From NCBI GenBank assembly GCA_920105625.2, contig OV050030.1, positions 166,568,815 through 166,632,814 on the forward strand: a stretch of 64,000 nucleotides of DNA. Direction: 5' to 3'. Shown here piece by piece: positions 13,352 to 25,639 of this stretch. This DNA is from Clusia tigrina (taxonomy: Eukaryota > Arthropoda > Insecta > Diptera > Clusiidae). The position numbers and the translations under genes were made by a program. Every line of letters starts with the position of its first letter. Position 1 is the first letter of the stretch. The notes below the pieces were generated by a model. That model was not told the origin of the DNA. It ran no database searches and saw nothing but the letters and a program-made list of their open reading frames with translations.

Positions 13352-13928
13352 CAGTGGAGTTGCGAATCTGAACGATAAAAAGTAAAACGGTTAAAAGTGC
13401 CACAAAAAAAATTAACGTTAAAACGCTAAATAAAAGTGCCAAAAAAATAAAAAACGTTTGAAAATAAATCGGACGAGCGCAACAGCGACAGGTGAACTAC
13501 ATAGCAGGAAAAGAGGCCCCTGAGTAAACGGAGTATCTACGTACGAAAAGGAGTTCAAAATTCAAGGACAGCCGACTGCCTAAAATTCACCTAGGACACC
13601 ACTGGGATAATGATAACTGTAATTTTAGTTTTTATGTAAGTCAAATCAATTTTATTTAAAGAAATAACATAAATATAAAATTTAAAAGTGTTAGTAAAAG
13701 TAAAGTATAGAAAAAAAAGAAGAAAAGAAAACATTTCTAAACATTGAAATATATAAAAAGAAAGAAAGAATATTTAAAGAAACTTAAAATTGTTTATTTG
13801 TCTAAAAGAAATTTCCTCAAATCATAAAAAAAAAACAGAACAAAAGAAATTATAGAATAAGCGAAATATTTTATTTGTCTACGAAATTAATATTTTTTAT
13901 AAGCGAATTAAAACACAATTAAATTACA

Positions 13929-15401
13929 ATGGAAGACGATTTAGTTAAAGAAATAAATAAACTGAGACTTTCAACCCAATCCAATTCCCAAAATACTGCA
14001 TCCCAATCCAACCAACAACCATTCCAACTGACAGACACCTTAACTAAACAAATAACCGTATTAGTAGTTGCAACGCTACAAAAATTAAATAACCCCTTTG
14101 TTGAAAATGATGACAGTGACTACTTCGTACCATTCAGCTCCACGAACGTGAAAGAATTAGACAAAATACCTGATATTGTTAAATGCTTACGAGAATTTTC
14201 TGGCCAAACAGGAGAATTTAATTCTTGGCGGAAAACTGTTGATAGAATTTTCACGGCATACGACAACATTAAGGGCACTCCAAAATACTACGCTATTTTA
14301 CATACTGTAAGACACAAAATTGTAGGAGATGCGGACACCGCATTAGAATCATACCGGACACCATTAGACTGGTCGAAAATAAAAAAGTGCTTAATGATGC
14401 ACTATTCCGACAAACGTGATATAGGGACGTTGGAATATGAAATGACCACTTTAACTCAACGAAATCTGACAATAACGGAATTCTACCAACAAATTTATCA
14501 ATATCTTTCATTGATTTTGGACAAGATCGCTTGTTTAGAATCCAGTGAAGAATCTCTTCAAACGATGACCAACGCCTACAGAGAAAAAGCCTTAGATACG
14601 TTTATTCGTGGTCTTAATGGAGATCTTCCAAGATTACTAAGCGTTCGAGAACCGACAACGTTGCCACAAGCCCTGCACTTGTGCCAAAAGTTGGATAACA
14701 TGATGTACAGAATTAATTCGATCCAAAGATCGAATAATTTCAGAAAAATCAATAATCCTCTGCCACTATGCAGACCACCACGTTCAAATTTTCTTCCTTT
14801 ACAAACATTTGAGAAAAGGTTTTTCCCAGAACTGACTCACATCCCACAACCAAGATTTAATAACAATCCAAACAGATTTGAAGGAAACAGTCAGAATTAC
14901 TCTTACAATAACCCGCGAGTGTTCCAACCGAATAATCAGTATTTTTTAAATAATAACCCTTATCAATCACAACCCAATTAAAGCCACAACTATGCTAGCA
15001 ATAATCCATTCCAACCAAGACCACAATTTGGTCAACGAAATTTATCAGGATTTAATAATAGACCATATATGCCCCCAAAACCCCCAGTTCCTATTAACGT
15101 AGACCCTTCCGTCAATACTAGACAGGTTAATTATCAGAATAGGCCAAGCATTCAACAATTTAATAAACGACCAGCATCCCAGCAGGAGCATCGCCCAAAC
15201 AAAGTTCAGAGAAATTTCCATGCCAATACAAAAATTGCATGTGATACAACTAATGTCGGAGACACTGGCACCGACATCGATCCTACGTTTTCTGATTCCC
15301 AAGAGCAATGCCAACACACAGCTGACGAATACTACAATGACACGACTGACCAAAAGTTCGAAGAGATTGATCAAACTAACAATATGTATTTTTTAGATTA
15401 A
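13929..15401 (+). pseudogene. gag: Errantivirus gag
   Basis: Structural capsid polyprotein. It starts at ATG 13929 after the A-rich leader and runs in one frame to TAA 15399-15401, interrupted by a single in-frame TAA at 14979-14981. About 490 codons in all. The first 260 residues are a helical capsid-like domain (EFNSWRKTVDRIFTAY, EYEMTTLTQRNLTITEFYQQ); the rest is rich in Asn, Gln and Pro. No CCHC zinc knuckle is present, as is usual for errantiviral gag. The 3' end contains the gag-pol frameshift site. The stop would truncate the protein to 350 residues and block read-through into pol. Confidence 0.92.
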
Positions 15402-18400
15402 AAGAGTCTTCACTTCCCTATTTTGAATTCACAACCAAAAGTGAAGACGTACTCAACTTCCTTATTGATACAGGCTCCAATAAAAATTACATACAATCGA
15501 CACGTATTAGAAATCCCATTCCCAATGCAAAACCCTTCACCGTTAACTCAATTGCCGGAAATATCCAAATAACTCACCACACCTTCGTGAACATCTTCGG
15601 GCCACAAACTGAAAAATTAAAATTTTTTATACTTCCCACATTAACAACCTTTCATGGCATTATAGGAAACGATACGCTTAAACAATTAAAAGCAACAATA
15701 CATACAGACGAAAGTTTTATGACAATTTGTCCGAACATTAAGATTCCACTTAAGCAACAGGCAGCACAAGACGTCAACCATATCAATTTGCGTTTATCAC
15801 ATCTTACACACACACAGAAAGAACAGCTGAATATTATCATCAGAAATTGTCCAAGACTTTTTTCAGATCCCAACAAAAAACTCACATACACTTCTACAAT
15901 AAAGGGCGAGATTCGCACTACAAACGAGGCACCCATTTATTCGAAATCCTACCCCTATCCGATGGCTCTAAAAGAAGAGGTCGAAAGACAAGTAGAAGAA
16001 CTTCTTGCGGATGGCATTATAAGACCATCGAAATCCCCATATAATTCACCTGTTTGGATCGTTCAGAAAAAGATGGACGCATCCGGTGAAAGAAAATACC
16101 GTATGGTGATAGATTATCGGAAACTCAATAACGTTACCATTCCAGACAGATATCCGATCCCTGAAATAAATTACGTTCTCTCTAACCTCGGTGAAAACCA
16201 ATATTGTACGATAATAGATTTAAAAAGCGGTTTCCATCAAATACCATTGAAGGAATCCGACATAGAAAAAACCGCATTTTCCATTAACAATGGAAAATTT
16301 GAATTTGTTAGATTACCCTTTGGGCTGAAAAATGCCCCAGCAATATTTCAAAGGACCTTAGACGATATACTAAGGCAACATATAGGAAAAAGATGTTATG
16401 TCTACATAGACGATATCATCATTTTTGGCGAAAATGAAAAAGAACATTTGGAAAATTTAAAAATAGTATTTAGAACACTGGAATCTGCCAATATGAAGGT
16501 TCAGTTAGATAAGTGCGAATTCCTAAAAAAAGAGGTCGAGTTTCTTGGGTACGTCGTGGGAATAGACGGGATAAAAACAAACAAAAACAAAATAGACGCA
16601 ATAGCCAAAATGCCCCAACCAAAGAATCTGAAAGAACTCCGATCGTTCCTCGGAATTTCCGGATATTATCGACGATTCATTTTAGATTACGCAAAAATTG
16701 CCAAGCCGTTGACAAGCCTTTTACGAGGAGAGGAAGGTCGTATTTCTAAATTTGCTTCAAAAAATAAACTAATTACTTTAGATCAAGATGCCATCGCATC
16801 TTTCAATAAAATAAAAAATTCACTTATTTCAAAAGACGTTGTACTATCTCACCCAAATTTCGAAAAAGAATTCGAGCTAACTACGGACGCATCTGACTAT
16901 GCGATCGGGGCTGTATTGTCCCAAAACAATAGACCAATCTCATTCATCTCCAGAACTCTTACTAAAACCGAAGAGAATTACGCTACGAATGAGAAGGAGA
17001 TGCTTGCCATCATCTGGTCTTTTAATTCTCTGAGAAACTACCTGTACGGTTCAAAAAAGATAAACATATTCACAGACCATCAACCGCTTACTTACGCTCT
17101 AAGCGTTAAAAATACCAATAGCATAATGAAGAGATGGAAGTCCATTCTCGAAGAATATAATTATCATCTAACATACAAACCAGGTAAAGCGAATGTTGTC
17201 GCCGACACTCTCTCTAGGATACCCGTAGAAATAAACTCCCTAACACCAACGATCCATAGCGATGAAAGTTCAAGTCACAATTAAATTCCATGCACAGAAA
17301 CCCCAATAAATGTATTCAAATACCAGATATTTCTTAAGGTTGGTGATTGCTCAACCTACCAATTCAAAATTGTATTTCCAAGTTACCATAGACACATCAT
17401 TACCGAACAACAATTTTCAGAATCAAATCTGGTCTCGCTTTTAAAGAGATATCTTAATCCGTCCGTCATCAACGGAATACGCACCGATGAACCCATTATG
17501 GGTCAAATACAAAATATCTATCCACTTCACTTTAGTAACTACAAAGCAAGATATACCCAAAAATTAGTAAAGGACATTACAAACGAACAAGAACAGGAAA
17601 ACATCATACTCGAGACTCACAACCGCGCACATAGAAATGCAATAGAAAATAAAGCACAAATTCTTGAAAAATACTATTTTCCAGGAATGCTAAACAAAAT
17701 TAAAAGAATAACTACCATCTGCACGACATGCAAAGAAAATAAATACGAGAGACGACCTAATCTACCAAAATTAGCCGAAACACCCTTGCCTACATTCCCT
17801 GGTCACACAATACATATAGACATATTTCTGACAGACAAAAATATTGTTATGACTGCAATAGACAAATTTACAAAATACGCCATAACAAAACTACTACACA
17901 GCAGATCGATAGAAGACGTACGACGACCCTTAAGAGACATCATTTTTTCATTTGGAGTACCAAAATCCATCGTTATTGATAACGAACCATCCCTTAATTC
18001 AAACTCAATCACATTCATGTTAAAAGACGAACTTGGAATAGACGTCTACACTACACCTCCATATAAAAGTCAGGCAAACGGACAAGTGGAAAGGTTCCAC
18101 TCAACACTCGTTGAAATAATGCGTTGCCTTAAAGAAAACGGAGGACACAGGAATTTCGAAGAATTATTAGAAAGAGCAGTATCCGGTACATTCGGTAACA
18201 GGAAAAAAACCTGTTGATTTATATTTCGGACGAAATGTAACATTCACACCAGACGATTACGAAAGGACAAGACTAAGTAATTTAGAAAGACTAAGTAAGA
18301 AACAGGAAAAAGACTTACAATACCACAATAAAAGCAAGCAGGAAACAAAGCACTACCTACCAGGACAGATTATCTTTGTACGAAGGAACAAAAGATTAGG

Positions 18401-18509
18401 TACGAAATTGTCAAAAACATTTATTCAGGAAATAGTCAAGGAAGACAGGAACAGCACAATTTTAACAGAAAAAGGACGAATAGTACATAAAAGCTTAATT
18501 AGAAACTGA
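15380..18509 (+). pseudogene. pol: Errantivirus pol (protease, RT, RNase H, integrase)
   Basis: Opens in the -1 frame relative to gag. Aspartic protease active site DTG (within NFLIDTGSNKNYI) at 15467-15475. Reverse transcriptase carries VIDYRKLN, LPFGLKNAPAIFQR and the catalytic YIDD at 16403-16414. RNase H shows TTDASDYAIGAVLSQ (near 16880) and TDHQPL. Integrase has the HHCC zinc motif (HNRAH with CTTC, 17618-17730) and the catalytic triad D (HIDIF), D (VIDNEP) and E (GQVERFH) between 17815 and 18095. Breaks are a TAA at 17282-17284 between RNase H and integrase, and a shift with probable small deletion near 18190. The last part, in a new frame, ends with TGA at 18507-18509. Confidence 0.93.
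15389..15395 (+). promoter_or_regulatory. Putative -1 ribosomal frameshift site (gag to pol)
   Basis: T TTT TTA lies in the gag frame two codons before the gag stop and fits the X XXY YYZ rule; it is the same heptamer that HIV-1 uses. A -1 slip here moves directly into the pol frame (next codon AGA at 15395). I did not find a clear downstream pseudoknot by eye. Confidence 0.75.
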
Positions 18510-18526
18510 AAATTACTTTATTCTAG

Positions 18527-20035
18527 GTTTTTCGAGGCATCATGCACAGCAAATACGCAAATTCTGGACTATACCAATTCTCAATTGGTTACAATACATA
18601 CAGGCAGCGCCAAACTTCAGACGGGTACGTTTAAGATAATACACGACATCGACATAACACAATACGAAGATGCGACAGAAATAATGGAATCTACAATCAA
18701 AACAAAAATACCACCCAACCATCCATTCTACACAATCCTTTCACACGAATTATCCCAAATCAAAAACCATTTAAGAAACTTGAAACCAACAAAAAAACGG
18801 GAAAGAAGATCCTTAGATTTTATTGGTAGCACATGGAAATGGATAGCTGGCACGCCAGACCATTCCGATTTTAATATATTAACCGATAAAATTAATAACG
18901 TATTAATGAATAATAATCAACAAGCTCTAATAAATAAAATGACCATAGAAAGAATAAATGAAATAAATAATGTAACTAATGAAGTTCTAAAAATTGTTAA
19001 GTCAGAAGGCAAAATTGAATATGAAATAATAATGATTATGAAAAGTAAGTTAGAAATAATTAAAGAGGAAATAATAAACATTGAATATGCGATACATTGG
19101 GCCAAGGCAAACATTATAAATTCGCATATGTTATCGAACTATGAATTAGATATTGTAAAAGATATATTTGATAAAGAGAGCATACCGTACGTAAACATCG
19201 ATGAGCACTTGAATTCGCCCAAATAAAAATTGCATCAAATGATACATCTATTATTTATATTGTAAGTTTACCAGAAACTAACACAGAACTCTGTAAAACA
19301 ATGATTATTAAACCCGTGAAAAAGAAAAACAAAATCAATAAAATCGAATACGCTTCTATCTTAAAATGCATAAACGAAACGTATGGAATAAGAGAAAAGT
19401 GTAAAACATATAATAAGTTATCAATATGTCCTTATGACAATATTGTAGATATAAGTAAAACTGCATGCATTCCTAAGTTAATGAATAACCAAGAACCGAA
19501 CTGCACAATAATAAACAACCAACACATACCGGAAATCGACGAAATAACCCCAGGACTTTTATTATTAAACCAATTCAATGGATCAGCATCAATAGACAAT
19601 GAAACAATGGAATTAGAAGGAACATTTTTAATACGATTTCATAACACAACTATAAAAATTAATAGCAGAACATACACTTCCAAGGATATCAGCACATACA
19701 CACCATTACCCGCCCTATTACAACCAACTTCCAAGCTACAAAAATTTGAAGAGATGCTTTCATTGGAAATGATGAAGGAACTAAATTTCAATAACACCGC
19801 TCAGATCAATTTATTGGATACCCGCAACAAAATATCATTTGGAACCAACATTGTACTGACCCTTTTAACAATATCGTTCATAGTACTTCTAGTCATAAAA
19901 AGCACTATATGGAAGAAGTTACAAGGAGTAAAAATTTCAAAAGTAACCAAGGACGATCCACAACTTTCAAAATCGGCAATAGAAGGTCTCAATAAAATTT
20001 TTATTCAAACACCTAAATCAAACGAGGACGTTTGA
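18527..20035 (+). pseudogene. env: Errantivirus env (F-type fusion glycoprotein)
   Basis: Envelope protein gene downstream of pol, in the position where errantiviruses express env from a spliced RNA; a TTCTAG acceptor-like site ends at 18526 just before the coding stretch. First part 18585-19226 carries a dibasic furin-type cleavage site (around 18790-18815) followed by a hydrophobic fusion-peptide-like segment, as in baculovirus-F-like env proteins. A one-base shift near 19212 breaks the frame. Second part 19301-20035 contains N-glycosylation sites, cysteines and one membrane-spanning segment near 19840-19905 before a short tail. Upstream signal-peptide coding could lie in the leader exon. 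Broken, so no full protein is expected. Confidence 0.88.
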
Positions 20036-20038
20036 ATT

Positions 20039-20050
20039 AAGGAGGGGAGG
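20039..20050 (+). other. Polypurine tract
   Basis: Purine run AAGGAGGGGAGG immediately before the 3' LTR; primer for plus-strand DNA synthesis. Confidence 0.85.
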
Positions 20051-20352
20051 TGTTAACACACAAGTTGTTTCGAATAGTCCGCTACACGCGCCAACTGTAA
20101 GCCAGACGTAATTTGCGCCCGGCATCCGCTAGAAAACGTTCCCATCAAAAACTGCATCGAAAGCAGCAGCACAAACACAGCAAGAATATCGTCATTAAAT
20201 AACTCACACATACTAATGCAGTTTTGGTTTAGTTTTAAGATATTTAATTTTGTTAAGTTAGTTCTAGTTGAGAAGCAAAATAAAGTTGACGACATCAGAG
20301 TTCCTCTGATGTCTCTTTTTAAAAATCAAAATATATAAAAAATAAATTAACT
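20051..20352 (+). repeat. Errantivirus 3' LTR
   Basis: Same ends as the 5' LTR. It differs from it by loss of one A (ATTTGCGCCC versus ATTTGACGCCC) and two substitutions about 25 bp further on. The AATAAA (20279-20284) and the 10-bp stem hairpin are conserved. It is followed by TATA, then TTAACAC. Confidence 0.95.
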
Positions 20353-20530
20353 TATATATTAACACAAAAACATTAGACGCATTCAATTCTTAACGCGAAT
20401 AAAACAGCAATAGAATATCTGGTATACTTGGCAGCACAATTTCAACTGTTTTTTAACTTTCATTTTTTTATATTTTTTATACAAACTCATCATTTGAATA
20501 TAATTTAAATCAACACAATAATAATATTAA

Positions 20531-20743
20531 AAAACAAAATCCAAAGATTCATTTTTGTGTTCTTTAAATTTTATCAGCTAAAATATAAAAAATCCCAAGG
20601 AAATTTGTATGGGTAATATTTTATCTCGTTGGTTTTCAAGTAATTTTCAATTTGGAAGGACCTTCTATCGATGATAGAAACATTTACTCTATAACTTTTC
20701 CATACAAAAGACTTTCCTATCCTCTATAGAGTGGCGAATCGAA
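20531..20743. repeat. Dispersed noncoding repeat, copy A
   Basis: Runs from CCAAAGATTCATTTTTG to GAGTGGCGAATCGAAT. A second copy lies in direct orientation at 22071-22296; copy A lacks about 25 bp present in copy B. It has no ORF and no clear terminal inverted repeats, so its class is unknown. The rest of 20357-21028 holds no gene that I can see, apart from possible leader or promoter sequence of the BRICK1 exon. Confidence 0.85.
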
Positions 20744-21028
20744 TGCGCCTATTATCAGGAACTTACAGAATAAATCAACTAACAGTAATTTCCAAAAAAA
20801 GATCTTCCAGACATTCACAATGAATAAAGAAACTGAATACATAAATAATTGTATACAAGAAAACAACTCAAATCATTTTGACAACTAACTTAAACTTTCT
20901 GAACACATATATTAGAATGACTTCTACCTCCAATATATAACCTTGAGACAAATTTTTTTATTTCTGAATTTCAGATCTTCCTGTAATTTAATTCTTTTCA
21001 TCTCTATATTTTTAACTCAAAATTACAG

Positions 21029-21168
21029 ACGCTGTGTCAATAATAAAATGAGTGGCGCTCACAGGGAAGCAGTTCAAAAACAAATCCATCAGGATTGGGC
21101 TAATCGTGAATATATTGAAGTGATAACAGCAAGCATTAAACGCATTACGGATTTTCTAAATTCTTTTG
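21029..21168 (+). CDS. HSPC300: BRICK1/HSPC300 N-terminal coding exon (partial gene)
   Basis: BRICK1 (HSPC300) is the smallest subunit of the WAVE/SCAR complex, which activates Arp2/3 actin nucleation in the cytoplasm. ATG at 21048 gives 40 residues, [12 protein letters not shown] then [15 protein letters not shown] and DFLNSF, which match the conserved first half of the roughly 75-residue family protein. An acceptor-like ATTACAG ends at 21028, and a donor-like G|GTTAGA sits at 21168/21169, leaving a phase-1 junction, where the family continues with Asp. Without splicing the frame reaches a TAG two codons later. The second half was not seen on the plus strand to the window end. It could be a live gene with a large intron or a stranded exon; I favour the former. 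Confidence 0.88.
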
Positions 21169-21699
21169 GTTAGAAATAAGTATATACGAGTATACAAAAC
21201 CTTTTCTTAAAATTTTAAATATAAATTCTGTCGATATATAATATAAACTATATATAGTTTTTTTGATCTAGTTAAAGCGTTCCTCTTTATAGGTTACATT
21301 ATTTAAATTAAAAACTTGGCAATAAATATGCAAATTATATAGAACAAAATTTGAACAAATAGTAAAAACTACAAAAATTACAAGAAAAAATAGATTTAAA
21401 AAAAAAAACAGCGGAGAAAGTATGACATCGCGTGAGACTGACTGAGAAAATTCTACTTTATAAGATGTTTATGAAACAACGCCCATAGAAAGAATGTTGT
21501 AATTTGATTTAATTTAAACTATAAACAATAAGTTTATCCGCGTCGCAAGATCTCGTGCAGTCTCCAGTTCAGTAATTGCACGTTTGCGACCAGAAAAATA
21601 CTATCAACTTTTTTCCAATTATATGCTGTAAAATTTTATTTTATTTTCAAACTGCTTTATTTCATTGCATTCTACCCTAGAACAGTAAGCAAATATAAG

Positions 21700-22065
21700 T
21701 CGTATTCGATTCGTATTTTAGCTGTGTTTGTTTCAACGAGAGTGTGAATAAAACGCCTGCTTATCCATACATATGGACCGCTTAGTTTAGACAAGGTGCT
21801 TATAGTAGTTGGACATAACAGCCGCGCCGTGAGTGCTGCGTTTTCCGTCTTGGTGAGAGAATCGCGTCGAGAGGGTTTAGCGGTAAACGAGGGCAAAACG
21901 AAGTACTTGGTGTCAACACACAGTCTCAGCGTCTTGGACACCACGTCACTGTTGGCGACTACAACTTTGAAGTTGTGAAGGACTTCGTTTATCTGGGAAC
22001 CAGCATCAACACCACAAACGATGTCAGCAAGGAGATCACGCGAAGAATCACTCTTCAATCAAAAA
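21700..22065 (+). pseudogene. RTE-type reverse transcriptase fragment
   Basis: Two frames give the part of RT just after the catalytic motif: SRREGLAVNEGKTKYLVST (21865-21920) and, shifted, KDFVYLGTSINTTNDVSKEI (21978-22040). This is the pattern of RTE-like non-LTR elements common in flies. Both ends are truncated, and repeat copy B begins immediately downstream. Confidence 0.75.
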
Positions 22066-22070
22066 ATAAT

Positions 22071-22296
22071 AACCAAAGATTCATTTTTGATTTCTTTAAA
22101 TTCTATCAGCTAAAAAATAAAAATCTCAAGTTCATTTGTATGGATAATTTTTAATCTCTGGTTTTCAAGCAATTTTCAATTTGGAGCCACTCTCTAACGA
22201 GGATAGAAAAACTCGCTCGTTTCATCGGAGTATAATTTACTCGATAACTTTCCATACAAAAGTCTGTCCTATCGTCGATAGAGTGGCGAATCGAAT
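22071..22296. repeat. Dispersed noncoding repeat, copy B
   Basis: Direct-orientation relative of 20531-20743. It ends with ATCGTCGATAGAGTGGCGAATCGAAT-type sequence and abuts the RTE fragment on its left. Confidence 0.85.
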
Positions 22297-22299
22297 AAT

Positions 22300-23102
22300 C
22301 TCACGCCACTAACCAGTGGTCTGTTGTATTTCTGTGTATTTGGCATCTCCGACATTTATCGTCTGCCACACGGATCTTTAGGATATATTTTTGGTGAGGA
22401 TAACTTGATCCTGTGAGGATATGAATCCTTCTGTTTTAGGATAAAGATCTCTTTGCAACCAGGTGTCGGTATTTCTCTTGTCAATGTTTTGATTCTCCAT
22501 TATATGCAGGTGCTCGCCGTACAGTTGTTTCTGGGCTTATATGAGTATATGCTTTCCTTTACGGCTACGGTTGTGTATTTGCTCTGTATTGTGTAGGCTA
22601 AGTGGTGTGTAGTTTTTATCTTTTAAGGCTATCGGCTGATGTAGATTGGTTGTTTGTTTTTGGAAAGATTGTCGAAGTTTGTTTATTTGATGCTATGTAG
22701 ATTGTGGATGACTATTAATCTTCTTTCTCCCTAAATTCTAGGTGTTGTTCTTCGTTAAAAGCATGATTTGTGGTGTAGTTATGTATATTTTGCTAACTGT
22801 CTTCTTGTGGCTATTTCTATATTGTTGAGATCTGTGTCTATATGCTGTGCTTTACATTTATTTAATCCAAATTTCATTTTAATATCTGTGGTTAGTTCTG
22901 TTATTTGAAACAGTTCTTTTAGTTGTTTATGTTGATAAAAGCAATTTGATATCATCCATGTATCATGGTTTATTTTATGTTCTGTGGCTTTTTCGTATTT
23001 TATATTGTATCCATATTTTGTGTCGTTGAGTGTGTTATAGAGATGGTTCAAGCAGAGGCAAAACCATAGAGCGCTTGGGGCGCTATTATTATTATTATTC
23101 AA
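22300..23102 (-). pseudogene. R4/Dong-type non-LTR retrotransposon fragment
   Basis: Minus strand. 22779-23102 reads IKMKFGLNKCKAQHID, the post-catalytic RT signature of R4/Dong-like elements, preceded by SALWFCLCLNHL. Further down (22450-22330) are TEGFI-like and DDKCRRCQ segments, the C-terminal CCHC region of that clade. No catalytic core is intact. Clade assignment rests on memory of the family pattern. Confidence 0.6.
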
Positions 23103-23189
23103 CTTAAGTCTTAATTAAGATATGGAGGCAGCTGTTTCTAAAGGAAACCGATCCTCAAAGTTTGCGTTAAATTGGGCTATGATCCAGAA

Positions 23190-25430
23190 GGTCTCAAGCA
23201 AATATATTAGGGTGCCTTGACAGATATTCGCTATTTCTTGCGTTGTATTGAAATATCTCTTCACTTATAACCGATATCGCTAGATCTCGATGTAAAAGTT
23301 GGTTTCTTACATACCAAGTGGCGTATCTTTGAAGAACAGCAATAGTGGATTTTGACGCAGATGCCCCTAACTGGATGCCATAGGTCCTTAGAGGCTTCAA
23401 AATGATTTTATTCTCAATTGAAAGCTGGGATTTGCGACCCATTGACCCAGTTTAACGAGTTTAGCTTTAGGCCTAATTGTTTTCTTTTAGCGAAAATATA
23501 CTGCCAGGTCATTCTACGATCTAAATGAAAACTGAGGTACTTGGTATCTGTTGTCTATGGTAGTTCTTCGTTGTTAAATACCGGAGGACACGTGTTCCTT
23601 CTGAGTGTGAAAGTAACTTGAGACACTTTTGTAGACGTGCTTGTATATGGTAGAAGCTTAATTTTCAGATAGCCGACGTTGCCAAATGGTTGGAACGAGC
23701 TACCATAATCGCTATATCGCCAGCAAAGGAACAATTGTCATATTTGGGTTGGCTGCAAATCAGCTGTAAATAGTGTGTAGAGCACGGGATCCATGACACT
23801 TTTTTCTGGTACTCCTGATTGGATTGGATATAATTTTTTCCCTAATCAAGAAATGTCTATCATCAAGATATGAGTTCAGGATGCAGTAATAGTTAATTGT
23901 TTTAGTTTGTAAAGTTATCCAGTGTGCCAAACGCCTGGGTGATGTTTAGAAATGCGGCAGTACCATACTTGTATATACCATAATTGTATATATGTTGTGC
24001 CTGTTCTGTAATCGCCTGTTGTTTTCTAAACACAAACTGATGGTTCAGTACTAGGTATTTTTCATGGACATTACATAGTGAGGAGTTTTTCGCAAACTTG
24101 GGGTAGCAAACTAATGGGTCTGCAGGATGTTATTTCCTTCTTGCTTTCCCAGATTTTAGTATACCGACTATTTGTCCAAGTTTCCACTGGAGAGGAATGT
24201 TAAAACACCATTATACAGTTGAGTCAGGTACTGCAATCCAGTTTCCGGTAATTCCTTTAGTATTTTGGCTGTGATGAGATCGTATCCCGGCGCTTTGTTT
24301 ACTGTAAGCTTCACACATATTCTTTTTCAGTCTTTTTGCCTTAATCGTGATATTGGTGGCACTAATTCGCCTGGAGACTGTAAAAAACGCAAAATTTCGC
24401 TTTCAGCGTGATGCGAGGCATTGGAAATGGCTCGAATACATGTGAAAAGTTTTCTGCAAAGGTAACCTTAAAAAGCCTTATCTTCGTCCACTTGGCCCAC
24501 CCATTCTGCGTTCTTATTGGGAAACGTATATGGTTGTTCGCTTTAAAGATTGTGCAGCTGTAGTGAGTAAGTGGTTCGTTGTTTCTGTGGGTGGAAAGGT
24601 TGCCAGAAAGCTCGGACCTTATTGTTATTTCTGTCGTATAGTAACTGTTTTAGTGCGTTTGTTGCCTTGTTAAATTTGTTTTTGCCAATTTGTCACATAT
24701 TCTTCGTAGTTTTCGTTTCTCACCAAGTTTTTTCTTAATATCTGGGTCAGTTTTCAAACATTATTTCGATAGGTGTAACTCTGGAATAGCCGTCCATCCA
24801 ATACATCTACAGTTTCGTCTGTCTTCTTTACATTTAAGACGAACATTATATTTGCCTGAATTGCACTCAGTTCGTTATTTTGTTGTGCAAAGATGGGGGA
24901 CGTTGTTTCATTACTGGTTGGAGTTCATATATATAAAAAAGTTCAAACATAACGCAAAAATATATGACGTATTGTTGTCCGAAGACCACAACGTTGGTTC
25001 TCCGGTTGATATGTGAGTGTATTTGTTAGACTAAATAATATTTAGACGCCTTTGCCTTTTGGATTGAATATTATTGAATCCCACTTAGTATGCTTTGAGT
25101 TGCAGTCGCCAGCAGCAACAAATCTTGAAAAAATGATAAAATTTGTGTTTTTTAATAGGATATCTAGGTGGACAGTAAACAGTAGTGATAGTTAGAGGCC
25201 CACCTTTGTCAAATATTGTGAATATGTGGTGGTTAGTATTTATCTAGAAGTTGATGCTTTATATTATTTCTTACTATGATAGCTGTGGCACCTCTCGCGG
25301 TTTCGGCAGTGTGGTTTGTGGAGTATATATTGTATTGAGTTATATTTACATATCTATTTAATGTGAAATGTTTTTCGGAGAATAACATCTGATATATATT
25401 TTATGGTATCTAACAAAATGTTTTACTTGA
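23190..25430 (-). pseudogene. Jockey-type ORF2 remnant
   Basis: Strongly decayed minus-strand ORF2. Near the 5' side (25030-25130) GDCNSKHTKWDSIIFNPKGK is the AP-endonuclease motif. Scattered RT pieces follow, and at 23194-23442 the C-terminal region reads NKIILKPLRTYGIQL and RYATWYVRNQLLHRDL, as in the Jockey copies at 8143 and 48089. Stops are too many for function. The boundary with the R4 fragment lies near 23110-23190. Confidence 0.75.
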
Positions 25431-25639
25431 ATATTGGTCGATAGCCGATCCTGTGGACAGTATTTTATGTTTTGTAATTTCAAAATCATACATATTTTGA
25501 AATTTTCAAAACAATTTTTTTTCTGTCTGATTTTCTATTTATTTTTCTATTTTTTGATTTTTTCACACCACACAGTCTACTTAGACCTCAGCTGTTGTGT
25601 CGGTTTCAACAGCATGCGCGCTTGAAATCTGTTTCTATT

